Shown here: one piece after another, positions 43,938-53,395 of the stretch
Position numbering within the stretch: position 1 is the first letter of the stretch
Layout: each line of letters starts with the position of its first letter
DNA from: Bacillus_BD oryzisoli
Lineage (GTDB): Bacteria; Bacillota; Bacilli; Bacillales; Cytobacillaceae
Length of the DNA: 64,000 nt
Assembly: GCF_036670025.1 (NCBI RefSeq)
Contig: NZ_CP137640.1
Location: 6,167,505-6,231,504, forward strand
Reading direction: 5' to 3'
Made by a program: the position numbers and the translations under genes
The notes under the pieces: model-generated
What the model saw: the letters and a program-made list of their open reading frames with translations, nothing else
Database searches by the model: none
What the model was told of the DNA's origin: nothing

Positions 43938-44105
43938 ATAAAAAAAGCACCCTTATTTTCAACTGATCATGCACATCACAAGAGATTACCAATCGTGATC
44001 TACTTACCATAGCGACTAAAGGGAGCCTTGTAGAGCTTCGTTATTTAAAGGAACGTGACCAGAAGGCTGATCACATCCCTAACACTTTTATATTGTAACA
44101 TGTTT
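43938..44105 (-). ncRNA. possible structured leader or small RNA between rplI and dnaB
   Basis: On the minus strand there is a hairpin GTGATCAG/CTGGTCAC (44055-44074) and a second ATCAC/GTGAT (43975-43999). A long-range pairing GCTCCCTT (44019-44026) with AAGGGTGC (43947-43954) is directly followed by seven T, like an intrinsic terminator. I do not recognise the family. It could be an attenuator for dnaB or an rplI-operon terminator. Confidence 0.4.
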
Positions 44106-44162
44106 TTTATAGAATAGAACTTCCAAAATAAGTATATTGCACCCAATTGGCTTAAATTGGAA

Positions 44163-44609
44163 TTATGCCTCTTTCACATGTACATTTAAAGTAGCTGTGA
44201 CTTCAGTATGAAGTTTTACAGGCACCTTTGTATATCCCAATGAACGAATGGCATCCTCTAACTCAATTTTACGCTTATCGATTTTAATCCCATGCTTTTT
44301 CTGTAATTCTTCGGCAATCTGCTTACTCGTAATAGAGCCGAATAAACGGCCGCCTTCACCAGATTTTGCTATCAGCTCGACTGTGAGTTCATCAATTACT
44401 GTTTTTAATTTTTTTGCTTCTTCAAGCTCCTCGGCAGCAAGCTTTTCTTCTTTTTTCTTTTGCGCATTTAAACTGCTGACATTGGCTGAGTTTGCTTCCA
44501 CTGCTAATCCTTGTTTTAATAAAAAGTTATGGGCATAGCCGTCGGCTACATTTTTCACTTCACCTTTTTTACCTTTACCTTTAACATCTTTGAGAAAAAT
44601 TACTTTCAT
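44163..44609 (-). CDS. rplI: ribosomal protein bL9
   Basis: A 148-residue protein: N-terminal MKVIFLKDVKGKGKKGEVKNVADGYAHNFLL, a long central helix and a C-terminal domain ending in VKLHTEVTATLNVHV. It overlaps the gdpP stop by four bases. Confidence 0.97.
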   Translation of the reverse strand: MKVIFLKDVKGKGKKGEVKNVADGYAHNFLLKQGLAVEANSANVSSLNAQKKKEEKLAAEELEEAKKLKTVIDELTVELIAKSGEGGRLFGSITSKQIAEELQKKHGIKIDKRKIELEDAIRSLGYTKVPVKLHTEVTATLNVHVKEA

Positions 44610-46579
44610 TCTTTCGTTCTCCCTTCGAAATATTCATCAATTGCCATCTTTAGCTGCTGCTCTGCCTCTTCAATCGAGACGCCGGTTAACTGGGTTGCGG
44701 CATTCGTTAAATGTCCTCCGCCATTCAGAGCTTCCATGATGATTTGGACATTGATCTCCCCTAAAGAACGGGCACTTATGCCAATCATATTTTCTGAACG
44801 CTTGGAAAGAACAAAGGAGGCCTTCACACCATCCATCGTCAATAGAGTATCTGCCGTTTGCGCAAGTAATACCTGATTATATATTTCATCTTCCTTGCCC
44901 GCGGCAATGGCAATCCCATCATGGTAATAAGTGACCGACTCAATCAGCTTGGCTCTTCTTACATACGTATCGATATCTTCCTTTAAGAACCGCTGCACTA
45001 ACACGGTATCTGCCCCATGGGCCCGCAAATAAGATGCTGCATCAAAGGTTCTAGAACCTGTTCTTAAGGTGAAACTTTTCGTATCAACAATAATACCTGC
45101 CAATAAAGCAGTTGCTTCCAGCATTTCAATTTTACTGTTTTTCGGCTGATATTCAAGTAATTCCGTCACTAGTTCAGACGTCGAAGAAGCATACGGTTCC
45201 ATATAAACAAGTAACGGATGGCTGATAAATTCTTCACCGCGGCGGTGATGGTCAATGACCACTGTATGATCGATTTTAGCTAATAGTCTTTCCTCAATAA
45301 CCATTGACGGCTTATGAGTATCTACAATGACTAAGAGGGTATCCTCAGTAGCAATTTCCAGCGCCTGCTCTGAAGTAATAAATCGGGAAAACAAACCTTC
45401 ATGCTTTTGGATTTCTTCCATCAGTCTTCTGACACCGGTATCAATTTCATTAAAGTTAACAACAACATAGCCCTCACGCTGATTCATCTGGGCAACCTTT
45501 AAGATTCCGATTGAAGCACCAATTGCATCCATATCAGGGTATTTATGACCCATGATAATGACTTTTTCACTTTCAACGACCAATTCCTTCAATGCATGGG
45601 AAATAACGCGGGCACGGACTCTTGTTCTTTTTTCAACAGGATTTGACTTACCTCCGAAAAATTTAACCTTGCCGTTTGATTGTTTAATCGCTACCTGGTC
45701 ACCGCCTCTTCCAAGCGCAAGATCCAGGCTTGATTGTGCAAGGGCTCCAAGCTCCGGAAGGGAAGAGACCCCCGTTCCAACCCCAATGCTTAACGTAAGG
45801 CCGACATTTTGCTTAGCAGTAGATTCACGCACATCATCCAGTATCGTGAATTTTCCTTTTTCAAGCTCCTGAAGGATGGATTCGTTAAAGACCGCAATAT
45901 AACGGTCGGATGATACTCTTTTTATAAAAACGCCATTTTCATACGCCCAGCTATTTAAAATAGAGGTTACTAAATTATTAAGATTGCTTCTGGTGGGATC
46001 ATCCATTCCTTGTGTCACATCATCATAATTATCAAGGAAAATAATAGCGATGACCGTTCGTTCGTCTTCATAAAGCTTTTCAATTTCAGCCTGCTCTGTG
46101 ACATCTAGAAAATAGAGAAGCTTCTCATCACGCTTATGTATGACCCTGAATTTTCGATCATGAAGAGTAATGATTTCAGTCTCTACTTCCTGCTTTATTA
46201 GCGGCACGATTGATTCAGCAACATCATATAGTGACCTTCCGATTAATGTATCTTCTGAAAAACAGGATGAAATAAATGGATTCGTCCATTCAATATAATA
46301 ATCATCATTAATCAGCATAATCCCAATCGGCATCTCCATTAGTGCTTCTTCTCCGACCTTTTTCACACGATAAGAGAGTGTTGAGATATATTCCTCTATT
46401 TCTTTCATCTCGCGTTTATCGTTAATTATGATAGCAATAAAGAGGGGAGCAGATAGGAAAAATCCGGCGGCACCAAACAGCCAATTATAATATGCAATTA
46501 TCCCTAGAAGCACCACTGTTATACCCATCAATCCATATAAAAGATAACGAATGGATCGCTTTTTTAAATTTAAAGGCAT
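44606..46579 (-). CDS. gdpP: cyclic-di-AMP phosphodiesterase GdpP
   Basis: A 657-residue protein: two N-terminal transmembrane helices, PAS domain, degenerate GGDEF domain and a C-terminal DHH/DHHA1 phosphodiesterase with GHKYPDMDAIG, VDTHKPS and VIDHHRRGEEF. It hydrolyses c-di-AMP. Its gene starts 32 bases after yybS and overlaps rplI. Confidence 0.96.
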   Translation of the reverse strand: MPLNLKKRSIRYLLYGLMGITVVLLGIIAYYNWLFGAAGFFLSAPLFIAIIINDKREMKEIEEYISTLSYRVKKVGEEALMEMPIGIMLINDDYYIEWTNPFISSCFSEDTLIGRSLYDVAESIVPLIKQEVETEIITLHDRKFRVIHKRDEKLLYFLDVTEQAEIEKLYEDERTVIAIIFLDNYDDVTQGMDDPTRSNLNNLVTSILNSWAYENGVFIKRVSSDRYIAVFNESILQELEKGKFTILDDVRESTAKQNVGLTLSIGVGTGVSSLPELGALAQSSLDLALGRGGDQVAIKQSNGKVKFFGGKSNPVEKRTRVRARVISHALKELVVESEKVIIMGHKYPDMDAIGASIGILKVAQMNQREGYVVVNFNEIDTGVRRLMEEIQKHEGLFSRFITSEQALEIATEDTLLVIVDTHKPSMVIEERLLAKIDHTVVIDHHRRGEEFISHPLLVYMEPYASSTSELVTELLEYQPKNSKIEMLEATALLAGIIVDTKSFTLRTGSRTFDAASYLRAHGADTVLVQRFLKEDIDTYVRRAKLIESVTYYHDGIAIAAGKEDEIYNQVLLAQTADTLLTMDGVKASFVLSKRSENMIGISARSLGEINVQIIMEALNGGGHLTNAATQLTGVSIEEAEQQLKMAIDEYFEGRTKE

Positions 46580-46611
46580 GATTTCAGCTCCTGAACAGTA
46601 GTGTTTAGTTA

Positions 46612-47547
46612 TTACTTAATGACCCTTTTCCTTAAATCAAATCCTAAATCAATTATACCTAAAATCCAAACAATATAAAGAAGAAACGGCAGGATGAATA
46701 CGAAGACGGTTATAAGGATCGGCAGGGCCTTTGGCCACCCTTTTAAGTGACTGTAATACCAAATGAAAGCCAAACCTTGAACCACCATTAACAATTGTAG
46801 TACAAACAGGATATTTGTTAAAGCTAAATAGACATAACCTCCAGCCTCTGCATGAATAAACAAAGAGGCTGCGAAGGCAATGAAAAAATAATAAATAAGA
46901 CTCTTTGGCAGCGTTAATTCTCTAAATGACTTCCATTCGCCAATCTTCACCCCGAACCTTTTGATAATTGGAAAACTGACTAATTGGATAAAAAATACCG
47001 TTGCCAAGGAAATCATAACAAATATACTTGGAACAAGAGACTGAAGCAAATCAATCCCTGTATTCAATTGTTCAAGAATAGTGGAATTCGGTTCCTGGCC
47101 AAGAGCTTCCAGCATACTCATTGACTGTTCAACGGATTCCCTAACTAAATCAATGCTTTGTTTAATAAAATCCATTTTAAAAAGGGCAACCGCAACTGCA
47201 TATTGAATGACTAGGTTTAGAAGGAAGGTAATTGAACCTGCAAGAAAAACGGCTGCTCTTCCTTTTTGATTGCGGATAAAGTCACCCATAACGATTCCTG
47301 TCAACCCGTAAGCAAGCGTCAGCGGAATAGCAAAGAAAGTACCAACAATTAATGATAGGAGGGTGGCAGCAACCATAAAGACAAGTGCAGACTGTCGGTT
47401 ATGCTTTGCGGCAAACATAATAAACGGAAGGGACAGGAATAGGTTAACGACAGCACCCAGAATCGGTACATAAATCGTGATAAGCAGCATAACAGCATAC
47501 GCAGCTAATAAAATAGCTCCCTCTGTCAGCTTATGTACATTTTTCAA
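46612..47547 (-). CDS. yybS: YybS family membrane protein (DUF2232)
   Basis: A 311-residue protein with about eight transmembrane helices in the DUF2232 arrangement, starting KLTEGAILLAAYAVMLLITIYVPILGAVVNLFLSLPFIMFA. Function unknown, though the fold resembles the substrate-binding subunits of ECF transporters. Conserved next to gdpP in Bacillus. Confidence 0.88.
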   Translation of the reverse strand: MKNVHKLTEGAILLAAYAVMLLITIYVPILGAVVNLFLSLPFIMFAAKHNRQSALVFMVAATLLSLIVGTFFAIPLTLAYGLTGIVMGDFIRNQKGRAAVFLAGSITFLLNLVIQYAVAVALFKMDFIKQSIDLVRESVEQSMSMLEALGQEPNSTILEQLNTGIDLLQSLVPSIFVMISLATVFFIQLVSFPIIKRFGVKIGEWKSFRELTLPKSLIYYFFIAFAASLFIHAEAGGYVYLALTNILFVLQLLMVVQGLAFIWYYSHLKGWPKALPILITVFVFILPFLLYIVWILGIIDLGFDLRKRVIK

Positions 47548-47667
47548 TTTTACACCCCTTACTGAGGATTATGTTCATTATCTTTTATTATTTCATTTTA
47601 TCGACTATCATCAGGATGTTCAACCATCCTACTCATGAAACGAAACAGCGTCAACAATATTGCGAAC

Positions 47668-47702
47668 AAAATAAAAAGGACACCATCTCTGATGTCCTTT
47701 AA
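47668..47702 (-). terminator. rpsF-ssb-rpsR terminator
   Basis: AAAGGACATC/GGTGTCCTTTTT with further T on the minus strand, 32 bases beyond the rpsR stop. Confidence 0.85.
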
Positions 47703-47703
47703 A

Positions 47704-47731
47704 CGAGAAGCAAGGCGCTTCCGCTTTTCGA
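47704..47731. repeat. fragment of the GC-rich intergenic repeat
   Basis: GCAAGGCGCTTCCGCTTTTCG, only one end of the family, lodged between rpsR and its terminator. Confidence 0.6.
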
Positions 47732-47733
47732 AA

Positions 47734-47976
47734 TTATTCGCCAGATACGTATGGTAACAATGCCATTGTACGAGCACGTTTGATAGCAGTTGTTAATTTA
47801 CGTTGGTATTTAGCGCTTGTACCAGTCACACGACGAGGTAAAATTTTACCGCGTTCAGAGATGAATTTTTTTAGTAAATCTACATCTTTATAGTCGATGT
47901 GAGTGATACCATTTGCTGTGAAATAGCAAACTTTACGACGTTTTGCACGTCCGCCTCTGCGTCCACCCATTGCCAT
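47734..47976 (-). CDS. rpsR: ribosomal protein bS18
   Basis: An 80-residue protein with GGRAKRRKVCYFTANGITHIDYKDVDLLKKFISERGKILPRRVTGTSAKYQRKL, the S18 signature. ATG 47976 follows AAAGGAGTG. Third gene of the rpsF-ssb-rpsR operon. Confidence 0.98.
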   Translation of the reverse strand: MAMGGRRGGRAKRRKVCYFTANGITHIDYKDVDLLKKFISERGKILPRRVTGTSAKYQRKLTTAIKRARTMALLPYVSGE

Positions 47977-48027
47977 AATCTATTCACTCCTTTTACAATC
48001 ATTTTATCACGTTCAAAAGCCAAACAC

Positions 48028-48555
48028 TTAGAATGGAAGATCATCGTCAGAAATATCAATTTGACCGTCCTGAGCAAATGGATCTTCATCTAAACGAGTG
48101 TAGCCTTGGTTATTTTGTCTACTTGGTTGTTGGCGCTGCTGATTCTGATTGTTGTTTCCATATCCGTAATCCTGCGGTCCACCGCCGAAGCCGGCATTAC
48201 CGAAGTCACCCCTGTTACCTCCGCCACCAGAACCACCTTTAGGTTCAAGGAATTGTACACTTTCAGCTACAACCTCTGTAACATAAACGCGTCTGCCATC
48301 TTGTCCTTCATAATTCCGTGTTTGGATACGGCCATCTACACCGGCAAGACTTCCTTTTTTCAAAAAGTTTGCTACGTTTTCTGCCTGTTTACGCCAAACT
48401 ACACAATTAATAAAGTCTGCTTCCCGTTCACCTTGTTGATTTGAAAATGTACGATTCACGGCCAATGTAAAAGTAGCAACACCTACACCACTTGGCGTGT
48501 AACGCAATTCAGGATCCTTTGTTAAACGACCAACTAGAACAACACGATTTAACAT
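48028..48555 (-). CDS. ssb: single-stranded DNA-binding protein
   Basis: A 175-residue SSB from ATG 48555 (GGAAGGAG upstream; the frame to 48600 is a spurious extension). OB fold MLNRVVLVGRLTKDPELRYTP, a Gly/Asn/Gln-rich linker and the acidic partner-binding tip DDDLPF. It protects single strands and recruits replication and repair proteins. Confidence 0.98.
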   Translation of the reverse strand: MLNRVVLVGRLTKDPELRYTPSGVGVATFTLAVNRTFSNQQGEREADFINCVVWRKQAENVANFLKKGSLAGVDGRIQTRNYEGQDGRRVYVTEVVAESVQFLEPKGGSGGGGNRGDFGNAGFGGGPQDYGYGNNNQNQQRQQPSRQNNQGYTRLDEDPFAQDGQIDISDDDLPF

Positions 48556-48627
48556 CAGAATCAACTCCTTCCAACAGCTATTTGTTTCTCGCTGAAACAA
48601 ATGGTTTGAAAATAATTTATGTTAAAC

Positions 48628-48915
48628 TTACTTTTCGTTTTTAACTACGATATGACGAATGATGTCTTCACTGATTTTAGCTAGGCGGCTGAATTCTTCA
48701 ACTGCAGCTGGCTCAGCGTTAGCATCAATAATTTGGTAATAGCCATCACGGAAATCGTTGATTTCATATGCAAGACGACGTTTACCCCAATCTTTAGCTT
48801 CAGTAATTTCCGCGCCATTATCAGTTAAGATTGTGTTAAAACGCTCAACAAGAGCTTTTTTAGCCTCATCTTCAATATTTGGGCGGATGATGTACATTAC
48901 TTCGTACTTTCTCAT
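48628..48915 (-). CDS. rpsF: ribosomal protein bS6
   Basis: A 95-residue protein from ATG 48915, behind AAAAGGAGGTG; a frame to 48951 is not used. MRKYEVMYIIRPNIEDEAKK and DWGKRRLAYEINDFRDGYY are typical. The leader contains a likely S6:S18 binding hairpin. Confidence 0.98.
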   Translation of the reverse strand: MRKYEVMYIIRPNIEDEAKKALVERFNTILTDNGAEITEAKDWGKRRLAYEINDFRDGYYQIIDANAEPAAVEEFSRLAKISEDIIRHIVVKNEK

Positions 48916-48940
48916 CACGTTCACCTCCTTTTGGTCTAAG

Positions 48941-49017
48941 CGGCCCATCATTGGGCAAGGAGCAATTATTCATTACTCACAGAAGTAGATTATATCATAG
49001 CGATAAATGAAAAGCAA
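48941..49017 (-). promoter_or_regulatory. rpsF operon promoter and S6:S18 leader hairpin
   Basis: TTGCTT (49012-49017), a 17-base spacer and TATAAT (48989-48994) make the promoter. Downstream GCCC-N6-GGGC-CGC (48941-48956, minus strand) resembles the S6:S18 autoregulatory motif, which has a conserved CCG by a short stem. Confidence 0.55.
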
Positions 49018-49036
49018 TGTCGAATATAAATTTAAA

Positions 49037-49104
49037 AAGGTGTCAGTCACCACATATGGACAAATAATATCAATACTTTGTCTTTTTGTGGTGACTGACA
49101 CCTT
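49037..49104. repeat. GTGTCAG/CTGACAC hairpin repeat, copy 2
   Basis: An 18-bp perfect outer stem AAGGTGTCAGTCACCACA with its complement, around GGACAAA...TTTGTC. It stands just past the ychF stop and ends in CCTTTTT, so it should also serve as the ychF terminator. Confidence 0.85.
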
Positions 49105-49109
49105 GATTA

Positions 49110-50210
49110 TTAGACGTTGAAACGGAAGTGCATAACATCTCCGTCTTTTACCACATAATCCTTACCTTCAAGACGAACTTTACCAGCTTCTTTTGCCGCT
49201 ACCATATTTCCTGATGCTAATAGATCTTCATATGATACTGTTTCTGCACGGATAAAGCCTTTTTCAAAGTCAGAATGGATAACACCTGCACATTGGGGTG
49301 CCTTCATACCGTTACGGAATGTCCATGCACGGACTTCCTGAACACCCGCTGTAAAATATGTTGCCAATCCTAATAAGCTATATGCTGCTCTAATCAATTG
49401 ATCAAGACCTGATTCTGCAATTCCAAGCTCTGAAAGGAACATTTCCTTTTCTTCCCCTTCAAGCTCAGCAATTTCTTCCTCAATTTTAGCGCAAATGACA
49501 ATCACTTCAGCGCCTTCCTTTGCAGCATAGTCTTTAACCATTTGGACATAAGCATTACCTGATGGGTCGGCAACATCATCTTCTCCGACATTGGCAACAT
49601 ATAAAACAGGCTTAATTGTAAGAAGGTGAAGCGCCTTTACAAACTTCTGTTCTTCATCCGTAAATTCAACGGTTCTTGCCGGCTTATCTGCTTCAAAGGC
49701 TTCCTTCAATTTTTGTAATGCTTCAAACTCAATAACTGCATCCTTGTCCTTTTGTCTCGCTAGCTTTTCCACACGGCCGATGCGTTTTTCAACTGATTCC
49801 AGGTCCGCTAGAATCAATTCAAGATTAATCACTTCGATATCATCAATTGGATTTACCTTACCGGAAACATGGGTAATATTTTCATCTTCGAAGCAACGGA
49901 CAACCTGACAAATAGCATCCACTTCACGAATATGGGAAAGGAATTTGTTTCCTAACCCTTCCCCTTTACTTGCTCCTTTTACAATCCCGGCAATATCCGT
50001 AAACTCAAAAGTTGTTGGTACAGTTTTTTTCGGCTGAACCAGCTCCGTTAATTTATTTAAACGTTCGTCAGGTACCTCTACAACCCCAACATTCGGATCA
50101 ATCGTACAAAATGGGTAGTTCGCAGACTCAGCACCTGCCTGTGTTATTGCATTAAATAATGTAGACTTCCCGACATTCGGCAACCCTACAATTCCAGCTG
50201 TTAAAGCCAT
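49110..50210 (-). CDS. ychF: YchF/OLA1-type P-loop NTPase
   Basis: A 366-residue Obg-family protein from ATG 50210 (GAGGAG upstream). It has G1 GLPNVGKSTLFNAI and G3 DIAGIVKGASKGEGLGNKFL; the family's N-x-x-E replaces NKxD and makes it ATP-specific. A TGS domain is at the C-terminus. It binds the ribosome and affects stress responses. Confidence 0.96.
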   Translation of the reverse strand: MALTAGIVGLPNVGKSTLFNAITQAGAESANYPFCTIDPNVGVVEVPDERLNKLTELVQPKKTVPTTFEFTDIAGIVKGASKGEGLGNKFLSHIREVDAICQVVRCFEDENITHVSGKVNPIDDIEVINLELILADLESVEKRIGRVEKLARQKDKDAVIEFEALQKLKEAFEADKPARTVEFTDEEQKFVKALHLLTIKPVLYVANVGEDDVADPSGNAYVQMVKDYAAKEGAEVIVICAKIEEEIAELEGEEKEMFLSELGIAESGLDQLIRAAYSLLGLATYFTAGVQEVRAWTFRNGMKAPQCAGVIHSDFEKGFIRAETVSYEDLLASGNMVAAKEAGKVRLEGKDYVVKDGDVMHFRFNV

Positions 50211-50332
50211 CCTCGTCACTCCTCAACTATAGTAGCAAAAGTCAATACAACCTCTATTTTCAATTAAAACTTATTTAATTTATTACCAATAATAAGGAAA
50301 CAAACCTCAAATAATTATAGTGATTTATTCCG

Positions 50333-50467
50333 AAAAGCGCAAGACGCCCGCTTATCAGCGACTAGCATAAGACGAGCCGGCATGAAGGTTGTTCTTTAAA
50401 CTTCTTGACGGATTGGCTTATGACTCGAGCCGATGGCGCCTGGAGCTAGACAGTTCCGAAAAGCGCA
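50333..50467. repeat. GC-rich intergenic repeat, long copy
   Basis: AAAAGCGCAAGACGCCCGC at one end and GGCGCCTGGAGCTAGACAG at the other, and a second AAAAGCGCAA at the edge of yyzM. It is partly self-complementary (AGCATAAGACGAGCCGGC with GGCTTATGACTCGAGCCG). Confidence 0.7.
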
Positions 50468-50470
50468 AAT

Positions 50471-50677
50471 TTATTTGGATTCTTCTTCATGTTTGACGAG
50501 TATTTTTTTCATTTTGCGGGCAAACTCTTTTCTTGGAATCAACACACTATGAGAGCAGCCCTCACACTTTATCCGAATATCCATCCCTAATCTGATAATT
50601 TTCCAGCGGTTCGTTCCACAAGGATGGGCCTTTTTCATTTCTACAATATCATTCAAACCAAATTCTTTCGTTTCCAA
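50471..50677 (-). CDS. yyzM: DUF951 family small protein
   Basis: A 68-residue protein with FGLNDIVEMKKAHPCGTNRWKIIRLGMDIRIKCEGC, the DUF951 signature with three cysteines (possible metal site). It always lies near ychF in Bacillus. Function unknown. Confidence 0.9.
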   Translation of the reverse strand: METKEFGLNDIVEMKKAHPCGTNRWKIIRLGMDIRIKCEGCSHSVLIPRKEFARKMKKILVKHEEESK

Positions 50678-50698
50678 TTAAGTTTACCTCCTATTCCG

Positions 50699-51589
50699 CT
50701 ATACACCTTTTTTATAGGCAGCTTCATGTTCCTGTCTGGAATACATGACTAGCCTTGGATAAGGGATTTCAATTCCATGTTTATCAAGGCAAAGCTTAAT
50801 TTCCTTTCTCATTTCCCTGGCAATCGGAAAATGTTTCATTGGAGCCGTTTCAGCCGTTACCCTAAGAGTCACTTCTGATGCCCCCATACTTTGAACCCCT
50901 AATAATTGTGGCTCTGCGACAATATCCTCGAATTTGTCTTTCACCGTAACAAGATATTCTTGAATAATTTGCTCTACTCTTTTTATATCTTCCTCATATG
51001 AAACACTGATGTCAACAACCGCAACACTGTTATGGAGAGAAAAGTTCGTTACTTCAATAATACTGCCATTCGGTAAAATATGAAGTTCCCCAGTCCATTG
51101 CTTAATTTTCGTTGTTCTCAAGCCAATTTCCTCTACAGTACCTTCAAATTGACCAATTCTCACATGGTCGCCGACCGAAAACTGATCTTCAAAGATGATA
51201 AAAAAACCTGTTATAATATCCTTTACAAGGCTCTGTGCTCCAAACCCAACCGCCAAACCAACAATTCCAGCTCCGGCTAGCAATGCGCCGACTTTGACAT
51301 TGAGGGTTGATAGTATCATCAAGATCGCTATGAAATAAGTAACGTAGGTCAAAATATTTTGAAGGAGTTTTAACAAAGTTGCTTCCCGGCGTTCAGATAT
51401 TCTTAAAAGTGAATGTCTTCTTGCAGCAAAAATATTTTGAATCGCTAATTTACCTACCCGCACTACTAAAATACTGATGATTATAATACCGAGGATTTTT
51501 AGAAATCCTACACCAATAGCTAACCAAACTTCCTCACTGGATAACTTTTCCGAAATATTTCGTATTATCTTTGCAAAATAATCCATCAT
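50699..51589 (-). CDS. MscS-family mechanosensitive channel
   Basis: A 296-residue protein with three transmembrane helices; the pore-lining third is LLAGAGIVGLAVGFGAQSLVKDIITGFFIIFEDQFSVGD, followed by the beta domain. A small-conductance channel that releases solutes on hypo-osmotic shock. It is 21 bases upstream of yyzM on the same strand. Confidence 0.94.
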   Translation of the reverse strand: MMDYFAKIIRNISEKLSSEEVWLAIGVGFLKILGIIIISILVVRVGKLAIQNIFAARRHSLLRISERREATLLKLLQNILTYVTYFIAILMILSTLNVKVGALLAGAGIVGLAVGFGAQSLVKDIITGFFIIFEDQFSVGDHVRIGQFEGTVEEIGLRTTKIKQWTGELHILPNGSIIEVTNFSLHNSVAVVDISVSYEEDIKRVEQIIQEYLVTVKDKFEDIVAEPQLLGVQSMGASEVTLRVTAETAPMKHFPIAREMRKEIKLCLDKHGIEIPYPRLVMYSRQEHEAAYKKGV

Positions 51590-51874
51590 CTCACCCTAAT
51601 ATTTTTGTATTTATTTTTCTAAAACAAGTTCATTTTAACAACTATCCATTTAACTTTGAAGATTTAAGTTTCATCTGCATCCTCTTTAATTTTTCCTAAT
51701 CCCTCATGAAAAATTAAATCAGCGAAGATATGTATAGATATTGAAAAATATCCGTATACTAATAGAAAACTATTTATATGTAAAAGAATTTCTAATAATC
51801 TCAGTTATTCCTTACATGACCATTTTAAAAAAGAACAATCAATTCACCAGCTTTTTTAACAGGGGGGAGAGTGC

Positions 51875-52513
51875 GTGTTGAATTATAAATCGAGTATTTT
51901 TAATAAAGTAAAAAATGAAGAAGTTAGAGTGAACCATGATGAGCATGAAGCCGCAGACAGGGTTGCAAAGGAGCTATTGGCATTAATGCCAGCTGCACTA
52001 AACAATCGGCCCATCGTTTTTATTTGCATTGGAACTGACCGCTCAACTGGTGACTCATTAGGACCACTAATCGGCACTTTACTCCAAGAAAAGACACCCC
52101 AATCATTTCACGTATATGGAACGTTAGAAAACCCAATTCACGCCTTAAATTTAGCTGAGAAATTAACCGAAATAAAAGCAAAATATATAAATCCATTTAT
52201 TATTGGGATTGATGCCTGCTTAGGAAGACTCAAAAGTGTGGGCGTCATCCAAATAGGCTGCGGACCGGTAAAGCCTGGGTCAGGAGTCAATAAGGATCTC
52301 CCAGCTGTCGGAGATATCCATATTACAGGCATTGTCAATGTAAGTGGATTTATGGAATATTTTGTATTACAAAACACCAGACTGCATCTTGTAATGGAAA
52401 TGGCGAAAACCATTGCCGACGGTATCTACCATACAAGTAAATTTTATGAGCCAAGGTACTCCTTTTCCAAATTAAAATGGTCAATTGATCATGAACATGA
52501 ACAAACGAATTAG
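51875..52513 (+). CDS. yyaC: YyaC spore protein (GPR-protease-like)
   Basis: A 212-residue protein with PIVFICIGTDRSTGDSLGPLIGTLL and PFIIGIDACLGRLKSVG, the YyaC family, related to the germination protease fold and found in spore-formers. The start TTG or ATG is near 51875 behind AGGGGGGAG. It is the only plus-strand gene in the origin-proximal core cluster. Confidence 0.9.
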   Translation: MLNYKSSIFNKVKNEEVRVNHDEHEAADRVAKELLALMPAALNNRPIVFICIGTDRSTGDSLGPLIGTLLQEKTPQSFHVYGTLENPIHALNLAEKLTEIKAKYINPFIIGIDACLGRLKSVGVIQIGCGPVKPGSGVNKDLPAVGDIHITGIVNVSGFMEYFVLQNTRLHLVMEMAKTIADGIYHTSKFYEPRYSFSKLKWSIDHEHEQTN

Positions 52514-52521
52514 GTATATCT

Positions 52522-52580
52522 GTGTCAGGCACCATAAAAAGACAAATTGAATATATTTGTCTTTTTGTGGTGCCTGACAC
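52522..52580. repeat. GTGTCAG/CTGACAC hairpin repeat, copy 3
   Basis: GTGTCAGGCACCA pairs with TGGTGCCTGACAC around AAAAAGACAAA/TTTGTCTTTTT. It lies between the converging yyaC and DUF554 genes and can end both transcripts. Confidence 0.85.
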
Positions 52581-52589
52581 CCTGTTCTG

Positions 52590-53297
52590 TTATGAATGAA
52601 ATAAATACATCGCTGTCACGATGACTGCTGTGACTAGAATTCCAGGCAATAAATTGGCTACACGGATCTTTGTTAAACCTGTCACATTCAAACCAATGGC
52701 AATAATCATAACCCCGCCGGTTGCCGTCATTTCAATGATAAATTGATCCATTAAAGAAGCAGGGACCAATCGGTCAATTTGAGTTGCAAATAGGGCAATA
52801 AGGCCCTGATATAAAAATACTGGAATAGCAGAAAAAATAACGCCGATTCCTAACGTTGTAGTTAAAATAAAGGCCGTAATTCCATCGATGATTCCCTTTG
52901 TATAAAGAACAGAATGATCGCCGCGAATTCCGCTATCCAACGCCCCAAGAATGGCCATAGCACCGATACAATATATTAATGTAGCTGTAACAAATCCCTG
53001 AGCAATACTTCCCTTTGCTTTGGATCCTACTTTATTCTCCAACCATATCCCTAAATCATTCAGCTTATCTTCAAGTCTTAAAAGCTCACCAATCATCGTA
53101 CCAAATGCCAGACTTAAAATGACAATTAAAAAATTATCACTTTTAAATCCCATTTGCAGCCCTAATACCATGACAGCCAAACCCATGGCATACATAACAG
53201 TTTGTTTCATTTGTTCAGGAATCCGATTGAGAAACTTACCAATAATCGACCCGACAATGATCAGCAAACTATTCACTGCTGTCCCTAAAATAAACAT
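52590..53297 (-). CDS. DUF554 family membrane protein
   Basis: A 235-residue protein with six to seven hydrophobic helices and the DUF554 pattern (GTAVNSLLIIVGSIIGKFL, ALDSGIRGDHSVLYTKGIIDGITAFILTTTLGIGV). A probable transporter of unknown substrate. It lies next to spo0J, with a terminator between. Confidence 0.9.
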   Translation of the reverse strand: MFILGTAVNSLLIIVGSIIGKFLNRIPEQMKQTVMYAMGLAVMVLGLQMGFKSDNFLIVILSLAFGTMIGELLRLEDKLNDLGIWLENKVGSKAKGSIAQGFVTATLIYCIGAMAILGALDSGIRGDHSVLYTKGIIDGITAFILTTTLGIGVIFSAIPVFLYQGLIALFATQIDRLVPASLMDQFIIEMTATGGVMIIAIGLNVTGLTKIRVANLLPGILVTAVIVTAMYLFHS

Positions 53298-53356
53298 TTT
53301 TTCACCTCATATGTGCAGATGGAGAAGAACTCCCTACCAGTTAGTCTGTCAGCTTT

Positions 53357-53388
53357 CAAAAAAATAAACCATCCATGTTTGATGGTTT
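53357..53388 (-). terminator. soj-spo0J terminator
   Basis: AAACCATC/GATGGTTT then ATTTTTTTG on the minus strand, directly after the spo0J stop. Confidence 0.9.
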
Positions 53389-53395
53389 ACTTGAC

